Source: a virus. Taken from it: a stretch of 64,000 nt of DNA. The number at the start of each line of letters is the position of its first letter. The stretch's first letter is position 1. The position numbers were made by a program, and so were the translations under genes. The stretch spans positions 31,167-95,166 of the IMG/VR virus record IMGVR_UViG_3300017991_000009; one strand, 5' to 3'. Positions 21,576-29,980 of this stretch are shown piece after piece. The notes beneath the pieces are model-generated. The model did no database searches and was not told where the DNA came from. It saw only the letters and a program-made list of their open reading frames with translations.

Positions 21576-22995
21576 GTACGGCACGGGGACTCACCCCAAG
21601 GGCGTAAGCCGCCACACCCAGATCGCCAGGTACGAAGCTAGCCGCGAAGCCACCAACGATATGCTTCGTAAGTTGGTGATCGAACACGATCGGATGGATA
21701 TCTTCTGCGAGTTTATTATGGGTGGGGATCCGCCCATGTGGTTCCACACTGAGATGATGGAGTTCCAGGACGAGCACGACGAGGCTCTCATCTTAGCCTT
21801 CGCCGGCGCACGGAAGACCCAACACTGTACTGTGGCGCGGGCTATCAAGGAGATCATCAAGAACCCAGATGTCCGCATCCTCCTCGTAGCGGACGCCGCT
21901 GATCAGGCGAAGACCTTCCTGCGTGGTGTAAAGTCCCACTTCGAGAACAACGAGAAGTTGAAGGAGGTGTTCGGCGACTTCTATACCGGTGCCGATAAGT
22001 GGACCGACTCCGAGATCATCGTGAACAAGCGCACTGCGGTTGGGCTCAGGGAACCTACCATTATGTGTGCCGGCGTGGATACCTCCTTGATCGGGCGCCA
22101 CTTCGAGATCATCGTATCGGACGACCTGGTGACGGAGGAGAACTCTGCTACCGACAACCAGCGGCAGAAGATCAAGAACTACTTCTATAAGACCCTCCTC
22201 CCGCGCCTCACACCTGATGGCCGGCTCTGGATCATTGGCACCAGGTGGCACGACGAGGACCTCTACGGCTGGTTGGCCAAGAACGACTACAAGGACTCCA
22301 CCTACGTCCTGGGTATCATCGATGAGGCGACCGATGAGTCGATCTGGGAGGATGTGTTCTCTACTGAGAGGATGCACCGCCTGCGGAAGGGTAACCTCGC
22401 AGCCTTCGAGTTACAGTGGCTATGCCGCAGTGGTGTCGCTTTGGGCGGCATCTTCAATGAGGACCACTTCCGGACATACGAAGACCTGCCCCCCAACATC
22501 TTCAAGTGGCAGGGCGTTGACCTCGCGGCCGGCCAGAAGGCCCGCAACGACTTCTTTGCTCACGTGACGATCGGAGTGGAGAAGACCCACCGAGATATCT
22601 ATCTCGTGCACTTCAGGGAGGCGAAGCTCACCTTCCCCAAGCAACTCGAGCTAGTGAATCAGCGGTTTAGGGATCACCCTGACACCGTGCGGGTGGGCAT
22701 CGAGGCGAACGCCTACCAGATCGTCATGACTCAGCAGGTGAGGGATCAGTACCCCGACATCCCGGTGGTGCCGCGGTATACCCTGAAGGATAAGGTTGCA
22801 CGTGCACAGCAAATGGCGACCCTTGCGACGGACAAGCCGATCTACGTTCGGCCGCAGCACCACAAGTTCGTTAGGCGCTTGTGTGCTTTCCCTAATGGCC
22901 CCAAGGACGTGTTTGATGCCTTCGATATCGCCGTGGGGATGGGGCTCAAAGGAGTGAAGAAACGGGGTAGGAAGCAGTCGATTGGTTTGATTTGA
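21394..22995 (+). CDS. terL: Terminase large subunit
   Basis: 533 residues from GTG 21394 (GGAGGG at 21378-21383); a later in-frame ATG at 21661 is possible because the first 60 residues are Lys/Ser-rich. ATPase motifs: a deviant Walker A LAFAGARKTQHC (Lys-Thr retained, preceding Gly replaced), Walker B FEIIVSDDLVTEE, and the coupling motif IGTRWHDED. The C-terminal nuclease starts at KWQGVDLAAGQK (first metal Asp) and continues with GIEANAYQ and a late FDAFDIAVGMG. It should cut and pump DNA into proheads through the portal encoded just downstream. Confidence 0.9.
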   Translation: MASTKKPTSLGKGIARKGTSRKAPKRCVKQSPGASTEFAEPTSKSKKPKRLLRPKGSRGGKYGTGTHPKGVSRHTQIARYEASREATNDMLRKLVIEHDRMDIFCEFIMGGDPPMWFHTEMMEFQDEHDEALILAFAGARKTQHCTVARAIKEIIKNPDVRILLVADAADQAKTFLRGVKSHFENNEKLKEVFGDFYTGADKWTDSEIIVNKRTAVGLREPTIMCAGVDTSLIGRHFEIIVSDDLVTEENSATDNQRQKIKNYFYKTLLPRLTPDGRLWIIGTRWHDEDLYGWLAKNDYKDSTYVLGIIDEATDESIWEDVFSTERMHRLRKGNLAAFELQWLCRSGVALGGIFNEDHFRTYEDLPPNIFKWQGVDLAAGQKARNDFFAHVTIGVEKTHRDIYLVHFREAKLTFPKQLELVNQRFRDHPDTVRVGIEANAYQIVMTQQVRDQYPDIPVVPRYTLKDKVARAQQMATLATDKPIYVRPQHHKFVRRLCAFPNGPKDVFDAFDIAVGMGLKGVKKRGRKQSIGLI

Positions 22996-23021
22996 CTTCA
23001 GACTGCGTGTTATCCTACAGT
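22992..23021 (+). promoter_or_regulatory. Sigma-70-like promoter before the head genes
   Basis: TTGACT and TACAGT separated by 18 bases, starting just before the end of the terminase gene and 39 bases before the next start. Two short inverted repeats follow (TTCAA/TTGAA at 23021-23033 and AAATG/CATTT at 23032-23044), which could regulate it or form a leader hairpin. Assigned by eye. Confidence 0.5.
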
Positions 23022-23059
23022 TCAATCGTTGAAATGACCCATTTTAAGGAGGAAACACA

Positions 23060-23386
23060 ATGTCAAGTTCCACAGGTGCTCGTTACAAGGCGGGCAGCAT
23101 CGTCGCCACGAACGCGGAACTCCTGGTCCAGACCGTGGGATTCGTCCCGCAGAAGATCAGAGTCCACAACGAGGACAACAACGTGATGGTCGAGTGGTTC
23201 GAGAGCCTGGCCGCCGGCAAGAACGTCAAGCACGCGGCTGACGGGACCCGTTCCGTCCTCGCCTCGGGCGGCGTCGAGCCCTACAGCTTCGACGACGGCG
23301 ACGGGAACCCCGGCATCAAGATCCCGCAGTTGGCCGACGTCAACGACACCACCACCGAGACCCTGCACTGGGAAGCCTGGGGCTAA
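23060..23386 (+). CDS. Small structural-type protein
   Basis: 108 residues from ATG 23060 (AAGGAGG upstream). Beta-rich, ending in a Thr/Trp-rich segment. High GC and biased codons like the other abundant virion genes suggest high expression. Position between terminase and portal, directly after a promoter, fits a head decoration protein, but there is no motif to prove it. Confidence 0.6.
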   Translation: MSSSTGARYKAGSIVATNAELLVQTVGFVPQKIRVHNEDNNVMVEWFESLAAGKNVKHAADGTRSVLASGGVEPYSFDDGDGNPGIKIPQLADVNDTTTETLHWEAWG

Positions 23387-23434
23387 TCGCCGCTTAGCGG
23401 GTGACGATCAAGCAACCCTGGCAAAGGAGGAACA

Positions 23435-23947
23435 ATGCAAGTCGGAAACATCCCCGAAAGGCACTTTGACGGGCAATCGAACGTCACCCGTGCCTCTAAG
23501 AAGGAGGCCGCAGATCTGCACCTGGCGGAACTGCTGGATCTCATGCAACTCCACCGCGTCCCTTCCAATGTCGAGGCGGCAGCTTTCACGGCCGCGGCTA
23601 ACGACACCTGGGAGGACGTTGACGTTGTGACACTCCTCAACGCGGCCCTCTCGTCCGACAGTATCCGGACAGGTGAGGCGGTTATGCTTCTCTGCACCCT
23701 GGAGGTGATCAACGGGGAAGCGGCCGTCAACAACATCAAGTATGGGCACGGCGAGATGCCGGACAACGACGATACCGTGAGGACATTCGCTATGGCGGGC
23801 GCGGTTGGTTCGGAGTTCATCCAGGGCGTCTGGCTGATGACCGACGACGACGGCCAGATCAAGTTCGAGACGGACGATACCACCAACGTGACGGTCAAGA
23901 TCCATCTCGAGGGCTTCCAGTACATCAGGAAGTCAGCCACTTCCTAG
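23435..23947 (+). CDS. Probable structural protein
   Basis: 170 residues from ATG 23435 (AAAGGAGG upstream). An Ala-rich helical N-terminal half (ADLHLAELLDLMQLH) is followed by a beta-rich second half (VTVKIHLEGFQYIRK). Codon use matches the capsid and sheath genes. It may be a head-associated protein; no family recognised. Confidence 0.6.
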   Translation: MQVGNIPERHFDGQSNVTRASKKEAADLHLAELLDLMQLHRVPSNVEAAAFTAAANDTWEDVDVVTLLNAALSSDSIRTGEAVMLLCTLEVINGEAAVNNIKYGHGEMPDNDDTVRTFAMAGAVGSEFIQGVWLMTDDDGQIKFETDDTTNVTVKIHLEGFQYIRKSATS

Positions 23948-24000
23948 TCGTGGGCTACATCTAGGGCGCGGTCACCCACCTCGCCCTTGAGGAGGGTGGC

Positions 24001-25671
24001 ATGACCACAAAACGCAAACGTGCTGCCCGCACGGCTAAAACCCCGGCGGACGCCGATCGTATCCAACTAGAGGCGATCGACAAGAAGGGGCAGCGGCGGT
24101 CGGTTACTCTGAAGGCCACGATAATTGACGGGCCCGAGGATGAGCCTCCGCGCCTGGACGAGGGGCCCACTAGCGCCGCTGACGAGCGAGACCCCTTCAA
24201 GAGCCAGTCGTTGGGTAAGCACCGCATCATTGATCCACCCTACAACCAGCGGAACCTCCTCACCCTGAAGGAGAAGTCCAACGTGTTAACGTCGTGCGTG
24301 AACAGCATGGTGACTAACACAGTGGGCTTTGGCTGGCGACTCAGGGAACGCATCATGCCCGATGATCTCCGGCGGAAGTTCGAGTCCGAGATCATACGGG
24401 AGAAAATGTCCCTCCTCACGTGGCTTGAATCGGTGCATCCTACCGAGTCGTTTACCGCGTTGCGTGAGCAGGCGAAGGATGACCAGCACTCCTGCGGCAA
24501 CGGTTACCTCGAGTTGATCGAGAATAAGGCAGGACGCCTGGTCGGACTGAACCACGTACACGGCCACTGCATCAGGTTGTGTGAACGGCAGAAACGCGCC
24601 GTGAAGGTAGACGTACCGCGCATCCGGCCGGATAAGAACTTCATGATCGAGGACGTCGCTATGTGGCACCGCTTCAGGAAGTTCGTCATGATGGTCGGCA
24701 CCAAGCCTCTCTTCTTTAAAGAGGCAGGCGATCCAAGGATGTTGGATCGCTACACCGGGGAGTACGGCAAGGACATCCCGTTCAACTGCCGCGCTACCTC
24801 ACTCCTCCACTTTAAGAACTACTTCGCGGCATATGCCTACGGCCTCCCTGTCTGGATCGGAGACACCCTCTCCGTAGTGGGGAGCCGCGAGGCGGAGGAA
24901 GTAAACTACGCCACTCTCCGCAACAACTCGATCCCATCGATGTTTGTCATAGTGGAGAACGGGTCACTTACCCAGGAATCGGTTGACCGCCTGCGGGAGT
25001 GGACGGAGCAGCAAATCCAGCGGTCGGCGAACCGATCGAAGTTCATCATCCTGGAGGGTGAGACTTCTGACGAGGGGATCATTAATCCCACCGACTTCAA
25101 GATCAAAGTCGAGCCCTTGAAGCAACTCCAGCAAGAGGACCAACTCTACCAGGAACTCGACAAGAACAACCGAGACAAGGTGCGGCAGGCTTTCCGTCTG
25201 CCGCCCATCTTTGTTGGTCGGGCCGACGACTACACTAGGGCCACGGCCGACACCAGCCGCGATATCGCAGACGAGCAGGTGTTTGCCCCGGAGCGGAACG
25301 GTGATGACTTCAAGACCAACCGCTTCATCCTCTTGCCCCTGGGTTCTCGGTTCCACGTGTTCCGATCGAACCATCCGAACATCACTGACGACATCGAGTT
25401 GATCCGCCTGATGGGCATCGCCGAGAAGTCTGGCGGTATGACCCCGCGGCGTGCCGACCGAATCATCCGTGATGTGTTCGGTGATGATATAGGGCCGATG
25501 CCCACCGGCATTGACCTGGACAAGCCCTTTACTATCACGTTCGCCGAGGCTCAGCAGGGCGGTACACTTGCGCAAGGCAACGCGAACGCAGACCGAGTTA
25601 TTGACGGCCTGCTCAACTTGCGTGAGAAGATAGAGGAGGAGCTTGAAGAAAGGTTGTACCACGAGGAGTAA
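24001..25671 (+). CDS. Portal protein (PBSX-type)
   Basis: 556 residues from ATG 24001 (GGAGGG upstream). Placed by family features of phage_portal/PBSX portals: ITDDIELI and VGRADDYTRATADTSRDIA near the C-terminal third, SCGNGYLELIEN in the wing domain, and LLHFKNYFAAYAYGLPVWIGD. The portal forms a twelve-subunit ring at one capsid vertex that acts as the DNA channel and packaging motor dock. It directly precedes head morphogenesis genes, as in PBSX-like phages. Confidence 0.88.
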   Translation: MTTKRKRAARTAKTPADADRIQLEAIDKKGQRRSVTLKATIIDGPEDEPPRLDEGPTSAADERDPFKSQSLGKHRIIDPPYNQRNLLTLKEKSNVLTSCVNSMVTNTVGFGWRLRERIMPDDLRRKFESEIIREKMSLLTWLESVHPTESFTALREQAKDDQHSCGNGYLELIENKAGRLVGLNHVHGHCIRLCERQKRAVKVDVPRIRPDKNFMIEDVAMWHRFRKFVMMVGTKPLFFKEAGDPRMLDRYTGEYGKDIPFNCRATSLLHFKNYFAAYAYGLPVWIGDTLSVVGSREAEEVNYATLRNNSIPSMFVIVENGSLTQESVDRLREWTEQQIQRSANRSKFIILEGETSDEGIINPTDFKIKVEPLKQLQQEDQLYQELDKNNRDKVRQAFRLPPIFVGRADDYTRATADTSRDIADEQVFAPERNGDDFKTNRFILLPLGSRFHVFRSNHPNITDDIELIRLMGIAEKSGGMTPRRADRIIRDVFGDDIGPMPTGIDLDKPFTITFAEAQQGGTLAQGNANADRVIDGLLNLREKIEEELEERLYHEE

Positions 25672-25707
25672 TCCCAGTATCTCTGCCGAAGGGCAAGGAG
25701 GTTTCTA

Positions 25708-26328
25708 ATGAGTAGCAAGATCGAAGTACACAAGGTGGAACTCGTCGATGGCGAGGAACTCATGCAGATGGTGGACAAGGTGATTGCCGCGGTCACCCAG
25801 TCCAAAGGCAAACTGAAGAAGTCGCTATCCCTGCGCGGCATCTTCAAGGACCACGTCGTGGTGCGGGACGCGGAGTCCGGCAAGATGTTCCGGATGAAGA
25901 TGACCCGCGACGACAAGGGCCAGGTCGCCCTGGAGGGGATGGAGGAAGTCAAGCAGGTATTTGTCCCGGTTAAGCAAAAGGCTGATGGCGCCGGTGATCA
26001 TACTTGTGTTTGTGCAAGTTGTGGTTATACGGAGCAGGCGAAAATAGGTGAGGAGTGTCGGGCAAAAACGTGCCCGAAGTGCGGCGCTAAGATGACAAAG
26101 GCGCCAGCTAAGAGTGGGGATAAAGATGAGGACAAAGACAAGAAGGGTAAAACGGAAAAGTCCGATACCCCTGCTGTCACACTTGTTGCAGTTGATGGTG
26201 ATGTCGTTGAGACCCCACTTAGCCCGCCTGAGATCCTCACCCTCCTGAAGTCGGCCTCCGACGAGCAGGGCGAGATGGTCGAGGTCAAGGTCGAGAAGTC
26301 CGACAGTATGTGGGCGGGGGTTATTTAG
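25708..26328 (+). CDS. Prohead-associated protein with zinc ribbon and SMWAGVI tail
   Basis: 206 residues from ATG 25708. The first 90 residues are GC-rich and alpha/beta. The middle has a zinc ribbon (CVCASCGYTE...CPKCGAKM) then a Lys/Asp/Ser-rich linker, coded by noticeably more AT-rich DNA (about 25975-26225). The C-terminus ends SDSMWAGVI, nearly identical to the SMWSGII end of the scaffold-like protein at 34873-36102. A shared docking or cleavage signal for prohead assembly is likely. The stop codon lies inside a perfect hairpin (26325-26351). Confidence 0.6.
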   Translation: MSSKIEVHKVELVDGEELMQMVDKVIAAVTQSKGKLKKSLSLRGIFKDHVVVRDAESGKMFRMKMTRDDKGQVALEGMEEVKQVFVPVKQKADGAGDHTCVCASCGYTEQAKIGEECRAKTCPKCGAKMTKAPAKSGDKDEDKDKKGKTEKSDTPAVTLVAVDGDVVETPLSPPEILTLLKSASDEQGEMVEVKVEKSDSMWAGVI

Positions 26329-26351
26329 CTTATCGGATTTCGATAAGCTAA
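26325..26351 (+). terminator. Perfect 11-bp hairpin at the end of the SMWAGVI gene
   Basis: TTAGCTTATCG / CGATAAGCTAA with a five-base loop (GATTT). It includes the stop codon of the preceding gene. The inner 10-bp stem is identical to the hairpin at 51380-51404. No T-run follows, so it may act as an RNA end-stabiliser or protein site rather than a classical terminator. Confidence 0.6.
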
Positions 26352-26370
26352 CTGCCATCAATGGAAGCCC

Positions 26371-27378
26371 GTGGTAGGTCTGAATCCCACAAACCTCACC
26401 ACCGAGGAGTTGTGTGACCTGGGGAGTGCAATTGACTCCACGTTGTGTGTCGTGCTCAAGGTCGCGCCTCGGAGGGAGTCTGAGATCATCGAAGGTCGAA
26501 TTGCCTCGACCATCGGTAGAGCTTGGAAGTCCACGGCGAATGCCGCGACCAACTCCGGCATAGCCAAACTCCTCAAGGGCCCTTTCACTGACCGGCGGAT
26601 CACCTCCTTCCTGAAGTCCTTGGGTGTGAAGCTGAAGACCCCCCTCACCAAGACCCAGATCAAGGTGATAGAGAAACGGCTCCAGTCTATCTGGAGGATC
26701 GCTAAGAAGTGGGCGGCGAAGGAGGCCAAGATCTCCTTCTCCTTCTCTCACGTTGATCAGCGAGCAGTCGCCGCGATCAACAGGCACCAGGTGTTCTGGG
26801 TAGGTGACTTCTACAACGACAAGTTGTCCCGCAGGATACGGGCCGTGTCTGAGGATGTCCTCCTTCGGCGCGGCCTCTCGCATAAAGAGGCGGGGGCGGT
26901 GCTAAGGAGAACTCTTCGCAGGGAGTTCGGTATCCTCCCTGGCGGTAAGACTAGGTTCGCGCCCACCGTCCCCGCTCGCTATGCGGGAAACCCCGATCTC
27001 TACTTCCGACAGGTAGCGTCAACCGCGGCGCACCAGTCGAGGACCTTCGGCACGTTGACCGCGTTCAGCGAGGCGGGGGTAACCAGCTACCAGCTTATCA
27101 ACCCGGATGACGAGCGTACCGGGCAGATCTGTCAACAGATGAGCGGGCAGGTTTTCTCCGTACAGACGGGGGTGCGGCAGATGAATCGCATCCTTGGAGC
27201 GAAGGACCCGAAGGACGTGAAGAAGATCGCCCCGTGGTTGTCAGGTGACGACATCGAGGCGGCCCTCGCGGGTGCACGCACAGGCAGCCAGCAGGCTACG
27301 GATAGGCTTGCCGCTGCAGGTGCGATCCTTCCGCCGTTCCACGCTTTGTGCAGGACAGATATTGTGATTCCGAGCTAG
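26371..27378 (+). CDS. Head morphogenesis protein (SPP1 gp7 / Mu gpF-like)
   Basis: 335 residues from GTG 26371. The C-terminal domain matches the Mu F family: TAAHQSRTFGTLTAFSEAG, INPDDERTGQICQQMSG and a final LPPFHALCRTDIV with the conserved His and Cys. The N-terminal 150 residues are helical. Such proteins bind the portal and are present in small numbers in the head, some being ejected with DNA. Directly downstream of the portal, as expected. Confidence 0.85.
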   Translation: MVGLNPTNLTTEELCDLGSAIDSTLCVVLKVAPRRESEIIEGRIASTIGRAWKSTANAATNSGIAKLLKGPFTDRRITSFLKSLGVKLKTPLTKTQIKVIEKRLQSIWRIAKKWAAKEAKISFSFSHVDQRAVAAINRHQVFWVGDFYNDKLSRRIRAVSEDVLLRRGLSHKEAGAVLRRTLRREFGILPGGKTRFAPTVPARYAGNPDLYFRQVASTAAHQSRTFGTLTAFSEAGVTSYQLINPDDERTGQICQQMSGQVFSVQTGVRQMNRILGAKDPKDVKKIAPWLSGDDIEAALAGARTGSQQATDRLAAAGAILPPFHALCRTDIVIPS

Positions 27379-27380
27379 TC

Positions 27381-27722
27381 ATGAAGAAGCGGACTACGAT
27401 ACAAACTCTCATCTTTGACAAGGCAAAGTTTCCTACGAGGGACTCGGTACGTAAGTGGATCAAGGCTCATGGATTTCACATCATGCGCCAAAAGGAGAAA
27501 GTGACGAAGCCGGGTATTGACGAAACCGCTGGTAGCTTTAGAGTGCGCCAGAGGGCGCCTAGTGATTTCGTGCGAGGGTCGTTCAGAACGATTAATATTA
27601 CTGATGGAGTGAAAGCTGTTATCGGAAGGCTGAAGTCTAGCGTGAAGAAAACGGGCGTAGTACTTGAAGTAAAAGGCCCCTATGACTTGCTGGATATATT
27701 GGAGGAGTTATGTGGCGATTAG
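27381..27722 (+). CDS. Small protein resembling prohead-protease leader modules
   Basis: 113 residues from ATG 27381. The stretch LIFDKAKFPTRDSVRKWIKAHGF resembles a short module (fT..eAr.Wl..HGf) often found near XkdF-type proteases in phages. More AT-rich than the genes before it. It ends 13 bases inside the QueD gene, so the modification island is fused to the head operon at this point. Function unknown. Confidence 0.55.
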   Translation: MKKRTTIQTLIFDKAKFPTRDSVRKWIKAHGFHIMRQKEKVTKPGIDETAGSFRVRQRAPSDFVRGSFRTINITDGVKAVIGRLKSSVKKTGVVLEVKGPYDLLDILEELCGD

Positions 27723-28075
27723 AGAAAGCGTTCAAATTTGAGGCAGCACATTCCCTGCCTTATCACCGTGGTAAGTGTAAGCGGGTACACGGCCACTCTT
27801 GGCATGGGAAGGTAGTCCTTGAGCGTAACGATCTTACCGAGGATGGCCCCGAGGCGGGAATGGTCACTGACTTTGGGAAGGTAAAGGAGGTGATTGACCA
27901 GGTGTTAGACCAGTACCTCGATCACCTGTTCCTCAACGAATCTACTGGGATGCGCAACCCCACCTCGGAGCTACTTGCGAAGTGGCTCTACGATCACTTG
28001 AAGGTTCGCCTGCCGTACCTCGCGGCGATCGTCATCCAGGAGACGGACTCGAGCACCTGCGAGTACCGACCGTAG
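27710..28075 (+). CDS. queD: 6-carboxytetrahydropterin synthase
   Basis: Second step of 7-deazaguanine synthesis: converts dihydroneopterin triphosphate to 6-carboxy-tetrahydropterin. 121 residues from ATG 27710, the usual QueD length. Zinc ligands His14 (FEAAHSL), His27 and His29 (HGHSWHG) and the catalytic Cys23 are present, as are a central DFGKVKEVID segment, the LDHLFLN histidine and the C-terminal ETDSSTCEY glutamate. It opens the modification island and is followed three bases later by QueE. The enzyme looks complete and active. Confidence 0.93.
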   Translation: MWRLEKAFKFEAAHSLPYHRGKCKRVHGHSWHGKVVLERNDLTEDGPEAGMVTDFGKVKEVIDQVLDQYLDHLFLNESTGMRNPTSELLAKWLYDHLKVRLPYLAAIVIQETDSSTCEYRP

Positions 28076-28078
28076 GCG

Positions 28079-28681
28079 ATGCTGGGGAAGAGGTACATAG
28101 TCAAGGAGATCTTCTACTCCCTACAGGGAGAGGGGATGCGTGCAGGCGAGGCTAGTGTTTTTGTCCGCTTCGCTGGTTGTAACCTTAACTGTAGGAAGGA
28201 GACGCATGGTTTCGACTGTGACACCGACTTCAAGGGCGGTGTGAAACTGACCGCGGAAGGGGTACTCGAGGCAATCAAGAACGTCAACGAGCACTGTCGC
28301 TGGATCGTGCTGACCGGCGGGGAGCCCGCCGTGCAGTTGGATTCGGCACTCGTTTCTGTTCTGAAGGCCGCTGGCTATAGCCTGGCGATCGAAACCAATG
28401 GTACAAAGGCCTTGCCCGAGGGGCTTGACTGGATATCAGTTTCGCCGAAGCCCGGTACCTGCCTGGAGCAAACGAGAGCGATGGAGGTGAAATATGTCCT
28501 ACGTGCTGGTGACCTTTTGCCTACGCGGTCAGAGATTAAGGCCGCTTACTATCTATTGAGCCCCGCCTTTGAGGGAAACACTCTGCCCCAGGATAACCTG
28601 CGGCACTGCATCAACCTCTGCCTGGGTAACCCCAAGTGGATCCTTTCTGTCCAACTACACAAGCTAATAGGTGTGAGATGA
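28079..28681 (+). CDS. queE: 7-carboxy-7-deazaguanine synthase
   Basis: Radical SAM enzyme that makes 7-carboxy-7-deazaguanine (CDG) from the QueD product. 200 residues. The N-terminal FYSLQGEGMRAG and FVRFAGCNLNC are diagnostic. The iron-sulfur cysteines are Cys34, Cys38 and Cys47 (CX3CX8C), ending in GFDCDTDF. SAM-binding LTGGEPAVQ and the ETNGT strand follow, and the C-terminus SVQLHKLIGVR is typical. Overlaps the FolE start by four bases (ATGA). Complete. Confidence 0.94.
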   Translation: MLGKRYIVKEIFYSLQGEGMRAGEASVFVRFAGCNLNCRKETHGFDCDTDFKGGVKLTAEGVLEAIKNVNEHCRWIVLTGGEPAVQLDSALVSVLKAAGYSLAIETNGTKALPEGLDWISVSPKPGTCLEQTRAMEVKYVLRAGDLLPTRSEIKAAYYLLSPAFEGNTLPQDNLRHCINLCLGNPKWILSVQLHKLIGVR

Positions 28682-29235
28682 GTGAAGATCTAGTACGAGA
28701 GATGATTCTAGCGATTGGTGACGACCCCGACCGAGAAGGTCTGAAGGAAACACCCAAGCGGGTGGTGAAGTCGTGGGCTGAGTTGTACTCAGGCTACAAC
28801 GCGGATGCGGCTGAGTACTGCAAGGTGTTCTCCGCGACCTATGATCAAGTAGTGGTGTTCAAGGACATCGACTACTTTTCAATGTGCGAACACCACATGC
28901 TGCCTTTCTTCGGGAAGGTGTATATCGCCTACTTGCCTGCAACCAACGGCAAGCAGGGGGCCAAGGTGATCGGGGCGTCTAAGATGGCCCGAATCGTGAA
29001 CGTGTTTGCACGCAGGTTGCAGATACAGGAGCAGATGACTCAACAGGTCGCGGAAGCGATCCAGGAGATGATTCACCCGAGGGGGTTGGCAGTCATCGTG
29101 GATGGGATGCACCTTTGCATGATGGCAAGAGGCGTGAGTCAGCAACACGCCACGATGCGAACCAGTGCCATGTGGGGCCTCTATCGAGAGGACCACAGGG
29201 CGCAGGCTGAAGCCCTTCGGTTGATGGGGTTTTAG
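28678..29235 (+). CDS. folE: GTP cyclohydrolase I
   Basis: First step of the pathway: GTP to dihydroneopterin triphosphate. 185 residues from ATG 28678. Zinc and active-site residues occur in YFSMCEHHMLPFFG (Cys and two His) and HLCMMARGVSQQ. IGASKMARIVNVFARRLQIQE is the conserved substrate-binding region. A phage copy lifts supply of the limiting first step. Gene order QueD-QueE-FolE is compact, with overlaps that imply one transcript. Confidence 0.94.
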   Translation: MSEDLVREMILAIGDDPDREGLKETPKRVVKSWAELYSGYNADAAEYCKVFSATYDQVVVFKDIDYFSMCEHHMLPFFGKVYIAYLPATNGKQGAKVIGASKMARIVNVFARRLQIQEQMTQQVAEAIQEMIHPRGLAVIVDGMHLCMMARGVSQQHATMRTSAMWGLYREDHRAQAEALRLMGF

Positions 29236-29236
29236 G

Positions 29237-29980
29237 ATGCCAAAGATCATCCTTGCCCCGCACCTAGATGACGAGGTGATCGGCTGCTACTCCATCCTCG
29301 GAGAAGTGGACCGAATCGTGTACTTCACAAGCGACTATCGTGAAGAGAACCTGCCCGATGATCGCTACGAGAAGTTCAAGGGCACACTGCCCCACGGCAT
29401 TGCTGAGGCCGACACGGTATTCCTCCCAAGCAGGTTCGACCACCATCCCTTTCACCGATATGTCCGCAACGTCGGGCTCGGGCTTCCTGGGATCAAGTGG
29501 TTCTATAGCGTTGAAATGAACGTACCGTGGTTAGAAGAGGAAGCGGACCCTGACGGGAAGTGGGCCATGATGGAACGGCTTTACCCGCAGGAGGTACCAC
29601 GGCTCGTTGATCATAAGTATCGGCTGTTCAAGAGTATCAAGCCGTTCGACGAAGTGATCCGGGCTAGCGTGAAGATCGTCATTGAAAGGTGGCACCGCTG
29701 GCCCGCTGCACCGGAGAAGGTCGCGTTCTTGCGCAACCTCCACCGCCACTTGTTCCACGTCAACGTGCGCGTTCAGCAGTTCCAAGACGACCGCGACCTT
29801 GAATACTTCCTGTTGAGGGAAGAGGTGGGAGAGATTGTCAACGGGTTCAAGTGGGAAGAACGCACCAGTTGTGAAATGCTAGCCCTTAGCGTAAAGCGAA
29901 CATTGGAAATGAGGTACCTCGACCGAATGGTTCAGGTATCAGTCTATGAGGACAACGAAAACGGATGCGAGGTGGAGTGA
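29237..29980 (+). CDS. PIG-L/LmbE-type deacetylase
   Basis: 247 residues from ATG 29237. The N-terminal motif LAPHLDDEVIGC (His9, Asp11, Asp12) is the metal site of PIG-L deacetylases (usually PHPDDE), and SRFDHHPFHRYVRNV matches the second histidine motif (HxDH-type). Family members remove the acetyl group from N-acetylglucosamine-bearing substrates in GPI, mycothiol and bacillithiol synthesis. Here it lies in the base-modification island with a glycosyltransferase, so removal of an acetyl group from a sugar on a modified base or nucleotide is a reasonable inference. Substrate unproven. Confidence 0.8.
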   Translation: MPKIILAPHLDDEVIGCYSILGEVDRIVYFTSDYREENLPDDRYEKFKGTLPHGIAEADTVFLPSRFDHHPFHRYVRNVGLGLPGIKWFYSVEMNVPWLEEEADPDGKWAMMERLYPQEVPRLVDHKYRLFKSIKPFDEVIRASVKIVIERWHRWPAAPEKVAFLRNLHRHLFHVNVRVQQFQDDRDLEYFLLREEVGEIVNGFKWEERTSCEMLALSVKRTLEMRYLDRMVQVSVYEDNENGCEVE

